NCBI RefSeq assembly: GCF_016765795.1
Contig: NZ_JAESVP010000008.1
Location: 1 to 64,000 of the forward strand
Length of the DNA stretch: 64,000 bases
DNA from: Fuscibacter oryzae
GTDB taxonomy: Bacteria > Pseudomonadota > Alphaproteobacteria > Rhodobacterales > Rhodobacteraceae
Reading direction: 5' to 3'
The notes under the pieces were generated by a model. The model worked only from the letters and a program-made list of their open reading frames with translations, was not told where the DNA came from and did no database searches. The position numbers and the translations under genes are program-made. Shown here in pieces: positions 43,407 through 51,891 of the stretch (position 1 is the stretch's first letter; every line of letters starts with the position of its first letter).

Positions 43407-44987
43407 ATGTACGACTACATCGTTGTCGGCGGCGGCTCTGCCGGCTGCGTTCTCGCGGCGCGCCTGAGCGAGGACAAGGGGACAACGGTCCTACTTCTCG
43501 AGGAAGGCCCGAGCGACCGGAGCCCGTGGATCCACCTGCCCGTCGCGTTCTACAAGACCGCGCAGGGCAATCTGGTCCAGAGTTATCCTTGGGAGCAGGC
43601 CGCTATCCAGATTGGAGAGGCGCAACCCAGCATGGTGCAGGCACGGGTGCTCGGCGGTGGCAGTTCGGTCAATGCCATGGTTTACCTGCGCGGCCAGCCC
43701 CGTGACTACGACCAATGGGCTGCCTCTGGGGCCGAAGGATGGGGCTGGCAGGAGGTGCTGCCCTACTTCATCCGCTGTGAGTCAAACGACCGTCTAGCGG
43801 GCCCCTTGCATGGTACGGACGGCCCGCTTGCCGTTTCGGACCAGGCATTTACCCATCCTATGAGCAAGATCTGGGTGCAGGCCTGTCAACAGGCGGGGCT
43901 GACATTCAATCCCGATTTCAACTCGGGGATGCAGGACGGCTGTGGTCTGTACCAGATCAACGCAAGGAATGGCCGACGTTCCAGCGCCGCCATAGCCTAC
44001 CTGAACCCCGCCAGACGCCGCCGAAACTTGACGGTCAGGGTAAATGCGCGCGCGCTGCGGGTTGTACTTGAGGGGAACCGGGCTGTCGGCGTCGAAGTGC
44101 TGGTCCGTGGACGGCGAACGGTGATACACGCCGCCCGCGAAGTCATCCTGGCCGCAGGAGCCATCAATTCCCCGCGGCTGTTGATGCTGTCGGGCGTGGG
44201 CGACGCCGACCATCTGCGCCACCACGGCGTCGACTTAGTGCGGCATTTGCCGGGAGTGGGACAGAATCTGCAAGACCATGTCGAAGTTTCAATCATCCAC
44301 GCCGTGAACGGCCCCCACAGCTATGACAAATACAAGAGATTGCGCTGGCAGGCTGCGGCGGGTTTGGAATACCTGCTGTTCCGACGCGGCCCCTGCACGG
44401 CCAACATTGTCGAGGGCGGTGCATTTTTCCAATCATCGCTCAGCGAGGGGCGGCCTGACCTGCAATGCTGTTTCATGCCGGGCGCAGGGATTGAGGCGGG
44501 GGTTGGATCCGTTCCAGGTGGCTATGGCACCACGCTGAACATTTGCCAGACCCGGCCACGTTCGGTAGGATCCGTCCAGTTGCGCAGCGCCGACTCCCTT
44601 GATGCGCCCAGGATTCAGCCGAACTACCTTCAGGATGACTTCGACCTTCGCGTCATGTGCGAAGGTGTGGAGTTCGGCCGGGAAATCATGTCCCAGCCGG
44701 CCATCGCGCGCCACCTGTCCCGAGAACATGCGCCCGGCACAGCTCGCGGGCGCAGCGAGATAGAAACGTATGTCAAACGTCAAGCCCACGGCGCGCTGCA
44801 CCCAATGGGCACCTGCAAGATCGGCAAAGATGATATGGCGGTCGTGGACAGCCAACTGAGGGTGCATGGCCTCCTCGGCTTGCGGGTCTGCGACAATTCG
44901 GTCGGCCCAAACCTAGTATCCTGCAACACGAACGGGGTTGCGATCATGATTGCGGAAAAAGCGGCCGACATGATCAAATCGACCTGA
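43407..44987 (+). CDS. GMC-family FAD-dependent oxidoreductase
   Basis: A 526-residue flavoprotein: FAD motif [19 protein letters not shown] (about 5-23), [38 protein letters not shown], active-site HPMGTCKIGKDD, and NTNGVAIMIAEKAADMI at the end. It is the closest relative in the window of the GMC at 6578, sharing [13 protein letters not shown] and EGPSD wording. It follows the ALDH in the same direction after a 159-base gap containing the inverted repeat. An IS3 relic begins 15 bases after its stop. Confidence 0.92.
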   Translation: MYDYIVVGGGSAGCVLAARLSEDKGTTVLLLEEGPSDRSPWIHLPVAFYKTAQGNLVQSYPWEQAAIQIGEAQPSMVQARVLGGGSSVNAMVYLRGQPRDYDQWAASGAEGWGWQEVLPYFIRCESNDRLAGPLHGTDGPLAVSDQAFTHPMSKIWVQACQQAGLTFNPDFNSGMQDGCGLYQINARNGRRSSAAIAYLNPARRRRNLTVRVNARALRVVLEGNRAVGVEVLVRGRRTVIHAAREVILAAGAINSPRLLMLSGVGDADHLRHHGVDLVRHLPGVGQNLQDHVEVSIIHAVNGPHSYDKYKRLRWQAAAGLEYLLFRRGPCTANIVEGGAFFQSSLSEGRPDLQCCFMPGAGIEAGVGSVPGGYGTTLNICQTRPRSVGSVQLRSADSLDAPRIQPNYLQDDFDLRVMCEGVEFGREIMSQPAIARHLSREHAPGTARGRSEIETYVKRQAHGALHPMGTCKIGKDDMAVVDSQLRVHGLLGLRVCDNSVGPNLVSCNTNGVAIMIAEKAADMIKST

Positions 44988-45002
44988 GGTTCCAGTCACA
45001 TG

Positions 45003-45122
45003 CTAGTTGCGGAGATCTGTTGCAAGGCACGGATCAGCCAGGCGGCCTATTTCAATTGGAAGAAGACGTATGCCGGCCTGCTGTCGACCGAGATGGAGCT
45101 GACGTTGCCGCCCTCACACTAA
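45003..45122 (+). mobile_element. Relic of an IS3-family OrfA (copy B)
   Basis: The frame reads LVAEICCKARISQAAYFNWK, KTYAGLLSTEMELTLPPSH, stop. It corresponds to the HTH part of OrfA and ends in the same LTLPP tail as the relic at 27888-28124, so both derive from the same already-chimeric element. Confidence 0.6.
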
Positions 45123-45242
45123 TCGCAACCCGGTCGCGGCCACTGGCAGGCCGATAAATGAAAACTGCGCCCTTTTCGGGTCGCGCTACGGTTGATCGTG
45201 GCCTGTTGGATCCGAGCTTTAGGGTCAGGACTCGTTCTGGCA

Positions 45243-45865
45243 TCATAGCCAGAACATGACGGTGGCGGCGAGGGCGACGGCGGAGAGGAAGACCTTCGGG
45301 CATCTGTCGTAGCGGGTCGCGACCCGTCGCCAGTCTTTCAAGCGCCCGAACATGATCTCGATCCTGTTGCGGCGTTTGTAGCGCCGCTTGTCGTGCTTGA
45401 TGGGCTTGCCACGCGACCTCCGCCCCGGGATGCAGGGCTTTATCCCTTTGTCTTTCAACGCTTCCCTGAACCAATCGGCATCATAGCCCCGGTCGGCCAA
45501 GAGCCAGTCAGCGGAAGGCAGGCTGTCCAGAAGCGTGGCCGCTCCCGTATAGTCGCTGACCTGGCCTGCCGTCATGAAGAACCGGATCGGACGGCCATCG
45601 GCATCGGTGACAGCATGCAGCTTGGTGTTCATGCCGCCCTTGGTTCGGCCAATCAGACGGCCCCTCTGGTCACTCGGCCCCCCTTTTTCGACCGCAGGCT
45701 GGTCGCCATGCGGTGCGCCTTCAGGTAAGTCGCATCGATCATCACCGTCTTCGGAACGGCGGCCTCGGAGGCCAGCCCGTCCATCATCCGCGCAAAGATG
45801 CCCTTGTCACTCCACCGATTCCAACGGTTGTAGAGGGTCTTCGGCGGGCCATACTCCCGAGGCGC
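45243..45865 (-). pseudogene. IS5-family transposase, 5' end missing
   Basis: Minus strand. A first frame (about 45865-45653) encodes YGPPKTLYNRWNRWSDKGIF and TVMIDATYLKAHRMA, then stops. An overlapping frame continues as GRTKGGMNTKLHAVTDADG, DRGYDADWFREAL and IEIMFGRLKDWRRVATRYD to 45243. This two-frame arrangement is usual in IS427-type IS5 elements and relies on ribosomal frameshifting. The normal N-terminal 45-50 residues are absent and the sequence changes abruptly at about 45866, so this copy is truncated. Confidence 0.75.
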
Positions 45866-45938
45866 ATCACAACTAGGGTCGTTGTCGATAAGGTTTGCCG
45901 AGGGACATAGTGACGACAGACCAAATCATGAATGTATC

Positions 45939-45963
45939 GTGTCGACACAATGGTCGATCATGG
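45939..45963. promoter_or_regulatory. Operator-like site upstream of GntR gene, copy 3
   Basis: GTGTCGACAC (45939-45948) is a perfect 10-bp palindrome. It continues as GACACAATGGTCGATCATGG, close to GACACAATGTCGACTATG of copy 1 with one base inserted. It lies 39-63 bases upstream of the GntR start at 46002, the position of an autoregulatory site. Confidence 0.5.
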
Positions 45964-46001
45964 TCTATCGTACGCAGACAAGCTGTCCTGGGAGTCGTGG
46001 C

Positions 46002-46721
46002 ATGGGCAAAGACGCGGCACCAAAACGTGTCAAAGGTACAGGCGTAAAATTCGTCTATGAAACCTTACGTGACGAGATACTGGCGCTGGATCTCCAGCCT
46101 GGGGCCGTGCTGGACGAAAGCTCGCTGGCCGAACGCTTTAGCATGTCCCGTTCGCCGGTGCGCGAAGCGATCGTCCGGTTGTCCGCGGGTGATCTGGTTG
46201 TTACTTTGTCAAACCGTTCGACGGTGGTCGCGCCCATCGACGTGCAGAGCTTCCCGAAATATGTCGAGGCGCTAGACATCGCACAGCGTATGAATACCCG
46301 GCTCGCCGCCGAACTACGCAGTGACCTTGATCTGAGAACCATCGCCCGGCGGCAGAAGGAGTTTGTGACGGCCGTCGGTAAAGGCGAGCATCTCGCGATG
46401 TCCGAAACGAACATGCTGTTTCACATGGCGATCGCCCATGCTGGCCGGAACCCCTATCTGGCCGCTTTCTACGAGCGACTGCTGAACCAGGGCCGCCGCA
46501 TGCTCCACCTTCACTTCGCCTATCTGGAGCAGGGAAGCGAGGAGGTTCTGCTGACGGATGAACACGACGAAATGCTGGCCGCAATCCGTGACCGCGACGT
46601 GGCCCGCGCTGATGCATTGGCCCATGCGCACACCCGGCAGTTCCGGGACAACTTCATGCAGTTCATGAAGCAGAACTATCTGAAAGACGCGGAACTCGTC
46701 GCATTGGGACCGGCAGCTTGA
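46002..46721 (+). CDS. GntR-family (FadR subfamily) regulator, paralogue of 33085
   Basis: A 239-residue regulator with winged helix-turn-helix (VLDESSLAERFSMSRSPVREA, about 33-53) and FCD domain (FHMAIAHAGRNPYLAAFYERL, TDEHDEMLAAIRDRDVARA). The recognition helix and surrounding text are nearly the same as in the regulator at 33085, so the two may bind overlapping operators and antagonise or heterodimerise. ATG 46002 follows GGGAG; the open frame upstream is non-coding in character. Confidence 0.9.
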   Translation: MGKDAAPKRVKGTGVKFVYETLRDEILALDLQPGAVLDESSLAERFSMSRSPVREAIVRLSAGDLVVTLSNRSTVVAPIDVQSFPKYVEALDIAQRMNTRLAAELRSDLDLRTIARRQKEFVTAVGKGEHLAMSETNMLFHMAIAHAGRNPYLAAFYERLLNQGRRMLHLHFAYLEQGSEEVLLTDEHDEMLAAIRDRDVARADALAHAHTRQFRDNFMQFMKQNYLKDAELVALGPAA

Positions 46722-47447
46722 TTTGCGCAGTACTGACTCAGTGTCTCCAGACGCCTTCTAACTGGCATTTCACTTGGACGCGGACTTAAGCACTCTATCT
46801 ATAGTTTGATTGGCCGAACACGGAGTCCCGCTTAGTCCGGAGATCCTTATCGAGATGTCAGCCAAATAGGCTTGTCATCCATATCCGGAACCGACTCTCC
46901 CCGGCTGTCACTGTACCCTAATTAAACAGATTCTGCGGATTCGGAGCATTTCGGAGCGCTTCTATACCCTTAATTGCAATATATCCACAGGCTCGACGCT
47001 TCAGGATTTGACACTGCTTGAGCGCCTCCAGATTGCATCGGCCCGCGCCAGAAGCTTGACGATCTGCTTCGGGTCCAAGTTCGGAGATGGCCTGCCGGGC
47101 CGCACGCAGAGCGCTCTCGGATGCACTTGGGCGGGTCATTACATGTGCTGTGAGCGCGGGTCGGATGCCCTGTCTCGGGCCGTCCTGGAAGCCGCCGGTC
47201 AAGGTTCTGCGATAATCTACGGGTCCGCTCGATCACCTGACGATGCCGAGGAAAGGCGCGGCGCAATTCCCGGACCACCCGGTCGCTTCCTCGTAGGGAG
47301 ATGGCGGCACCCAACAAGGGACGGGTCATGCCGACACAGACCGCTGCAAGCGCCATCAAGATAGTCTACCAGCTGGCGCGCGAGGCGGGTCTGACCGAGA
47401 TCGCCATTCCGGTGAATTAGGGCACCACCGCAGCGGTGCCCCATCGG
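46722..47447. other. Long intergenic stretch
   Basis: About 725 bases without a recognisable gene. A 39-codon frame at 47301-47420 (MAAPNKGRVMPTQTAASAIK, then IVYQLAREAG) and several short minus-strand frames look like debris rather than genes. No RNA gene seen. Confidence 0.4.
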
Positions 47448-48323
47448 TCAGAAGTTCGAGGTGAACCACTCGACCGTCTTGGGCGCGAGGTCCGCCTTGG
47501 CGATGGCATCGGAGGTTTCCGCGCCGAAATCGTGGTCGGAGTCCAGAAGCACCAGGTCCTCGGGCCCGACATGGTATTTCAACAGCTGGTTGCCCGCGAT
47601 GGGCTGCGGGGTGACGATGGTCTCTTTCGCCCCGACGATGACCCGCAGCGGCCCAGGGTAAGAGGCGATGGCGCCCGCCGCCGACATCAGCGGGATCTCG
47701 TGGAAGAACTTGCCCTTCAGCGTGGTCTGCCCGCCCCAGGAGAGGTCGGCGGTGATCTTGTCCTCATCCCCCGCCGCAAGGCCCGCCGCGATCTTGTCGG
47801 CGCCCATGATGGTGGAATAGGTCGCCAGCGGATTGGTCACTGGCGCCCAAAGCACCAAAGCCTTGGCCTCGGGCCGCGCGCCGGCCAGCTGTGCGCCGAC
47901 CAGCCCGCCCTGGCTGTAGCCTAGGACCCCGACCCGCTGGCCATCGACCGAGGCTTGGGTCTGCAGCCAGTCGAAGGCGTCTATCGCGTCCTGGGTCTGG
48001 CCGGTGAAGGTCGTGTCTTCCCAGGCGCCCGAGCTTTCGCCCGAACCCGCGAAGTCGATGCGCAACGAGGCGATGCCCGCCTTGGACAGCTCGTCTGCCA
48101 TGAAGGTGAAAAGGCCGGTTTGTGTGCCCGCGATAGGGAATTCATCCTTTTGTCCGGTGAAGCCATGCAGCATCAGGACGACCGGGGGATGATCGACGCC
48201 GTCGGGCAGGGTCAGGATCCCGGCGATGGTCTTGTCACCCACCGGGATGGAAACCGGCTGTTCGGCCGCCTGGGCCAGCGTCGCCAGGCTGGCAAGCGCA
48301 GTAAAGCAAAGGTATTTCAGCAT
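47448..48323 (-). CDS. Secreted alpha/beta hydrolase
   Basis: A 291-residue exported hydrolase: signal peptide (MLKYLCFTALASLATLAQAA), oxyanion region MLHGFTGQKDEF, nucleophile elbow GYSQGG (S137), and probable catalytic His in LDSDHDFG near residue 270. Such enzymes act as esterases or dienelactone-hydrolase-like serine hydrolases in the periplasm. It stands alone between non-coding stretches, without a clear tie to the catabolic blocks. Confidence 0.85.
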   Translation of the reverse strand: MLKYLCFTALASLATLAQAAEQPVSIPVGDKTIAGILTLPDGVDHPPVVLMLHGFTGQKDEFPIAGTQTGLFTFMADELSKAGIASLRIDFAGSGESSGAWEDTTFTGQTQDAIDAFDWLQTQASVDGQRVGVLGYSQGGLVGAQLAGARPEAKALVLWAPVTNPLATYSTIMGADKIAAGLAAGDEDKITADLSWGGQTTLKGKFFHEIPLMSAAGAIASYPGPLRVIVGAKETIVTPQPIAGNQLLKYHVGPEDLVLLDSDHDFGAETSDAIAKADLAPKTVEWFTSNF

Positions 48324-48596
48324 GATGCCTCATTCTGTTGGCCCCCCGTTTGGTCCGGGGGTCCGATCAGGCTAGGGAGCAACCTTGGGGTGCAGAAGTT
48401 CGCAGTGCCCACAATCTTGAAGCGATCTGACGCAGAGAGCCGCGCCCCCTTGCGTCAGGCCACGTCAGCCGAGCAGCCCGCGCATCAGCTCTTTCATCTC
48501 CTAGGCCACCTCGAAACGGCTCTGATGATGTGACCGCCCCCCGACGGCATCGATGTGCCAGGGTGGGTCTGCGATGATCCACAAAGGAGAGCGGTC

Positions 48597-48941
48597 ATGT
48601 CGGAGATTATCACGGTCGGGCTCGATCTGGCGAAGAATGTGTTTCAGGTCCACGGGGCCGACGCTTCTGGGCGAGGGGTATTGCGGAAGAAGTTGAGGTG
48701 GGACCAAGTTCTGACGTTCTTCGGCCAGCTGCCGCCCTGCGTCGTCGCCATGGAAGCCTGTGGCGGCGCCCATTTCTGGGGCCGCGAGATCGGGCGGTCG
48801 GGCCATGAGGTGCGGCTCATCCCTCCCGCCTACGTGAAGCCCTTCGTCAAGCGCCAGAAGAATGACGCGGCGGATGCCGAGGCGATCTGCGAAGCTGCGC
48901 AGAGGCCGACGATGCGCTTCGTGCCGGTGAAGAGCGAAGAG
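48597..48941 (+). pseudogene. IS110-family transposase, N-terminal part, cut by IS3 element
   Basis: Starts MSEIITVGLDLAKNVFQVHG after a GGAGAG site. DEDD-type catalytic residues are visible: Asp in GLDLAK, Glu in AMEACGG and Asps in KNDAADAEAI. The frame is interrupted at 48942, where the IS3-family element begins, after about 115 of the usual 330-400 residues. The rest of the gene is not found beyond the insertion. Confidence 0.8.
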
Positions 48942-48979
48942 TGGACCTGTCACGTATTTGTGCCGCCCCGAATGCTCGT

Positions 48980-49837
48980 TTAGGCGACTTGGCGTTCGAA
49001 GGCCAAGGGGCTTTTGCCTCCCAATGCTGAACGCCGACGGCGTGGGTTATAGAAGCCGTTGATGTATTGGAAGATGGCGGTCTCGGCCTGTCTGCGGGTT
49101 TCCCAAGTGCGCCGCCAGATCAGTTCGGCCTTGATGGTCTTGAAGAAGGTCTCAGCGGCGGCGTTGACATAGCAATTGCCTTTGCCGCTCATCGACGCTT
49201 GCAGGCCGTGTTCGCGCAGGACCTTCTGATAGTCGTGTGAACAGTATTGGCTGCCGCGATCGCTGTGGAAGATGCAGCCCCGCGGCGGCGACCGCAGGGC
49301 AATGGCCATCTTCAGGGCCCTGATCGCCAGATCACGTTTCATGCGATTGCTGACAGCCCAGCCGATGACGCGCCGGGAGTGCAGATCAAGGATGACGGCG
49401 AGATACATCCAGTCCTCACGGGTCCAGATATAGCTGATATCGCCCGCCCATTTCTGGTTGGGCCGATCTGCCGTGAAGTCACGGTCCAGAAGGTTCGGCG
49501 CGAGGTTGAATGTGTGGTCGCTGTCCGTCGTCGCTTTGAATTTCCTCGTTCTTTCAACAACGATCCCGTTCTCGCGCATCAGCCGCCCGACCCTGCGATG
49601 CCCGACATCGATACCGACCTCCTTCAGCTCTTCAGTCATCCTGGGACGGCCATAGCTGCCCAAGCTCAGGCGTGACTGCTCCTTGATGTGGGCCAGAACC
49701 ACCATATCCATGCGCTGCCTGCGACTGGCTGGACGACTGCGGAAAGCACGCAACCCGCGCGGGCTGACATTCATCACCCGGCACAGCCGGTCGACCGGAA
49801 AGGCCCCTCGCTGTTCTTCCACGAACCGAAACCTCAC
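48980..49837 (-). CDS. IS3-family transposase OrfB (DDE catalytic part)
   Basis: A 285-residue integrase-core protein: Asp in KWAGDISYIW, Asp in IFHSDRGSQYCS and Glu in NAAAETFFKTIKAEL form the DDE triad, with a C-terminal FYNPRRRRSALG. The N-terminal HTH-like region is RFVEEQRGAFPVDRLCRVM. It begins at a GTG that overlaps the stop of OrfA (GTGA); in IS3 elements a -1 frameshift usually joins the two. All motifs are intact. Confidence 0.9.
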   Translation of the reverse strand: MRFRFVEEQRGAFPVDRLCRVMNVSPRGLRAFRSRPASRRQRMDMVVLAHIKEQSRLSLGSYGRPRMTEELKEVGIDVGHRRVGRLMRENGIVVERTRKFKATTDSDHTFNLAPNLLDRDFTADRPNQKWAGDISYIWTREDWMYLAVILDLHSRRVIGWAVSNRMKRDLAIRALKMAIALRSPPRGCIFHSDRGSQYCSHDYQKVLREHGLQASMSGKGNCYVNAAAETFFKTIKAELIWRRTWETRRQAETAIFQYINGFYNPRRRRSALGGKSPLAFERQVA

Positions 49838-50109
49838 GGCTTTAGACTCGCGAAGAACCGGGTGGCTTTTCTTAGGATGTCCCTCTCCTCCTTGAGGATA
49901 CGGATCTCGCGCCGAAGCCGTTCGTTCTCCCGCGCAAGCTCGCGATCCTCGGGCGACACCACATCCGTGTCACGCTGTGCGTTCACCCATTTGTTCAAGG
50001 TCGATAAGCCGACCCCCAGATCATCCGCAACCTGACGGCGCGAAAGCCCGCTGGTCAGTGCGATCCGCACCGCATCCTTGCGAAATTCATCCGTCCTGAC
50101 TGTGCTCAT
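49834..50109 (-). CDS. IS3-family transposase OrfA
   Basis: A 91-residue protein: HTH region DEFRKDAVRIALTSGLSRRQ and VADDLGVGLSTLNKWVN, followed by a leucine-rich coiled coil (ENERLRREIRILKEERDILR). It binds the terminal repeats and dimerises with the OrfAB product. Intact. Confidence 0.9.
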   Translation of the reverse strand: MSTVRTDEFRKDAVRIALTSGLSRRQVADDLGVGLSTLNKWVNAQRDTDVVSPEDRELARENERLRREIRILKEERDILRKATRFFASLKP

Positions 50110-50262
50110 AGCTCATCTCCTTTGCTGCACATTACGTGGTCAAAGGAGCGGCACCAAACCCGACAGGTCCAACTGAGCCGGTCTTCGCCGGGCTCGCAGC
50201 ATAATTGTGTCCTCTGGAAGGGCGTAATCAGAAGCCGGAAGAATTTGCGACGGAACCGTCGT

Positions 50263-50877
50263 CTAGACTTCCGGGCGCGCCGACAGGCCTGCCAGACCTG
50301 CATCGTCCGACTGCTCGCGGTCTGGCAGGTCGCGGAGGGACTGCATCCCGAAGGCGGCGAGGAAGGCCTCGGTCGTGACGAAGGTATAAGGCGCACCGCG
50401 GCGGGGTTCACGTGGGCCGGTGCCGATCAGGTCACGCGCGGCCAGCCGCCGGATCAGCTCGCGGCTGATCTCTTTGCCGAAGATGTCCTTCAGCCCGTCC
50501 CGGCTGATCGGCTGGTGCAACGCGATCGCCGCCAGCACGGCGAGATCGAATGCGCTCAGATCGAGATCCTGCCCGACAATATCCGAGGCGGCCCTGATTG
50601 CCGGGGCATAGGCGGGCTTCGTCCTCAGCATCCAGCCACCGCCCGCCCGGGCGACCTCATAGGGTCGTCCCTCCAGATCGGTTGCCAGATCCGCGATCAG
50701 AAGATCGAGCGAGGCCCGCTGCCCCACCACCTTGGCCAGATCCTCGCGCGCGACCGGAGTTGCGCTGGCGAACAGCACTGCCTCGATCCGCCGCATCCAT
50801 TCGCGCCAGCGGAGATCGGCCGGCAGGTCAGACAGTTCGCGATCAAGGCCCGGTTCCTCGCGCCGCGCCATCGTCAC
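50263..50877 (-). CDS. scpB: ScpB-like segregation/condensation protein
   Basis: A 204-residue protein of the ScpB family: two winged-helix domains (RRIEAVLFASATPVAREDLA at about 29-48; FDLAVLAAIALHQPISRDGL at about 109-128). The motifs EVARAGGGWMLRTKPAYAP and GAPYTFVTTEAFLAAFG match chromosomal ScpB. In chromosomes ScpB works with ScpA and SMC to compact DNA; here neither is present and the partner is the DUF1403 gene, with which it overlaps by a GTGA. GTG 50877 and ATG 50871 are both possible starts. Confidence 0.85.
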   Translation of the reverse strand: MTMARREEPGLDRELSDLPADLRWREWMRRIEAVLFASATPVAREDLAKVVGQRASLDLLIADLATDLEGRPYEVARAGGGWMLRTKPAYAPAIRAASDIVGQDLDLSAFDLAVLAAIALHQPISRDGLKDIFGKEISRELIRRLAARDLIGTGPREPRRGAPYTFVTTEAFLAAFGMQSLRDLPDREQSDDAGLAGLSARPEV

Positions 50878-51764
50878 AGTCCAAAGAGACGGAAACTATC
50901 GCGGCCGGTCAGTTCACGTACTACCCCAAGCTCGACCAGACGGTCACACAACCGCCGCGCGGCCCGGTCAGACATGAGGGAGTTGAGTGTGGCAGGTGCC
51001 AGCGCATCCCGGCTCAGAAACAGGTCGACAGCTTGGTCGGCGCCTCTGGCCCGCAGTCTGGGCGTCACGGTGCGGAAGCGTCGTGCCTGTTTGGCAAGAT
51101 CGGCAGCGAGACGGATTGCCTCCCCGACCCCTGCAACGACCGCCCGGTGGCAGGCCAGCCGCAAGTCTTCGCCCCTGCGCGCAAGGTCGCGCGGTTTCAT
51201 CGCCAAAGACAGCAGCGGCACAAGATGTTCCGATCCGGTCGCCTGGGCCAGCGCAGCATCGGCCAGGATCAGTGCCGTCGTTTCGGCGCGTGGCGCGTCA
51301 GAAAGCACGATCTCCATCACCGCCGCCGCCCGCGCGATCGGCGTGACTCCCTTCGCCTCGAGACAAAGCGCGATCAGCTCTGGAGAAACACCCTCAAGCA
51401 CCTTGCCCAGCTGCGCCACCGAGATCGGCCGCGCTACCGCGCGTGACCATTGGCGGAGGATCCCGCCCGCCGGTCCGGGATCATCACCGGGACGTGTCAG
51501 ATGCAGCGCATCGCGCAGCTGCGCCGCAGTCTCCCGCCGTCCGGAGAGCCCCACACAGAGCTCTGCCGCCCTGAGAGCCAGCCGATCCCGCCACAAGGCG
51601 TGGGGCAGTTCTTCGCTCTGAGCTACCAGATGCAGATGGGCCAGGGCCGCACCAGACAAAAAGGCCACATCTTCAGGGGTTTCTGCGCGCGCGGAGGTGA
51701 TCCAACCCGGCATCCGGGCTACGGTGTCGGGGCCGTCGGTGATTGCAGGGGTTCGGTTCCGCAT
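50874..51764 (-). CDS. DUF1403-family protein coupled to ScpB
   Basis: A 296-residue soluble protein recognisable as DUF1403 by the segments MPGWITSARAETPEDVAFLS and GALAHLHLV-like (ALAHLHLVAQSEE) followed by LALRAAELCVGLSGRRETAA, and LTRPGDDPGPAGGILRQW. The C-terminal 60 residues (SDRAARRLCDRLVELGVVRE) look like a winged helix. DUF1403 has no known function and is found mainly on alphaproteobacterial plasmids beside scpB. A longer start at 51827 is open. Confidence 0.8.
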   Translation of the reverse strand: MRNRTPAITDGPDTVARMPGWITSARAETPEDVAFLSGAALAHLHLVAQSEELPHALWRDRLALRAAELCVGLSGRRETAAQLRDALHLTRPGDDPGPAGGILRQWSRAVARPISVAQLGKVLEGVSPELIALCLEAKGVTPIARAAAVMEIVLSDAPRAETTALILADAALAQATGSEHLVPLLSLAMKPRDLARRGEDLRLACHRAVVAGVGEAIRLAADLAKQARRFRTVTPRLRARGADQAVDLFLSRDALAPATLNSLMSDRAARRLCDRLVELGVVRELTGRDSFRLFGL

Positions 51765-51891
51765 GCCAGCATGCCTATCGAAGAGCGGCGCTTTCTGCCA
51801 GAGAATAGTAGTCAAACCGCCGCACACTGCCGGTCTGCGTTATGTCCAATAAGATTGCATTATCGGACGCACAGAAGGTAAGCTCAGCGGC

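Larger units (their letters stand above)
48942..50171 (-). mobile_element. Complete IS3-family element, 1230 bp
   Basis: Terminal inverted repeats start TGGACCTGTC at 48942 and end GACAGGTCCA at 50171. They extend inward to a shared GTGCCGC/GCGGCAC word. Two overlapping genes on the minus strand fill the element. No 3-base target duplication is seen (GAG before, ACT after), and the interrupted IS110 gene does not continue, so a deletion or rearrangement followed insertion. Confidence 0.85.

Noticed and set aside
46918-47420. Short frames that might be a gene between the GntR and hydrolase genes
   Set aside because: None has a start with a sensible ribosome binding site, a family motif or consistent codon use; they look like debris.
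50122-51621. A 499-codon open frame on the plus strand
   Set aside because: It is antisense to scpB and DUF1403 and rich in Arg/Ser, as expected for a shadow of high-GC genes.
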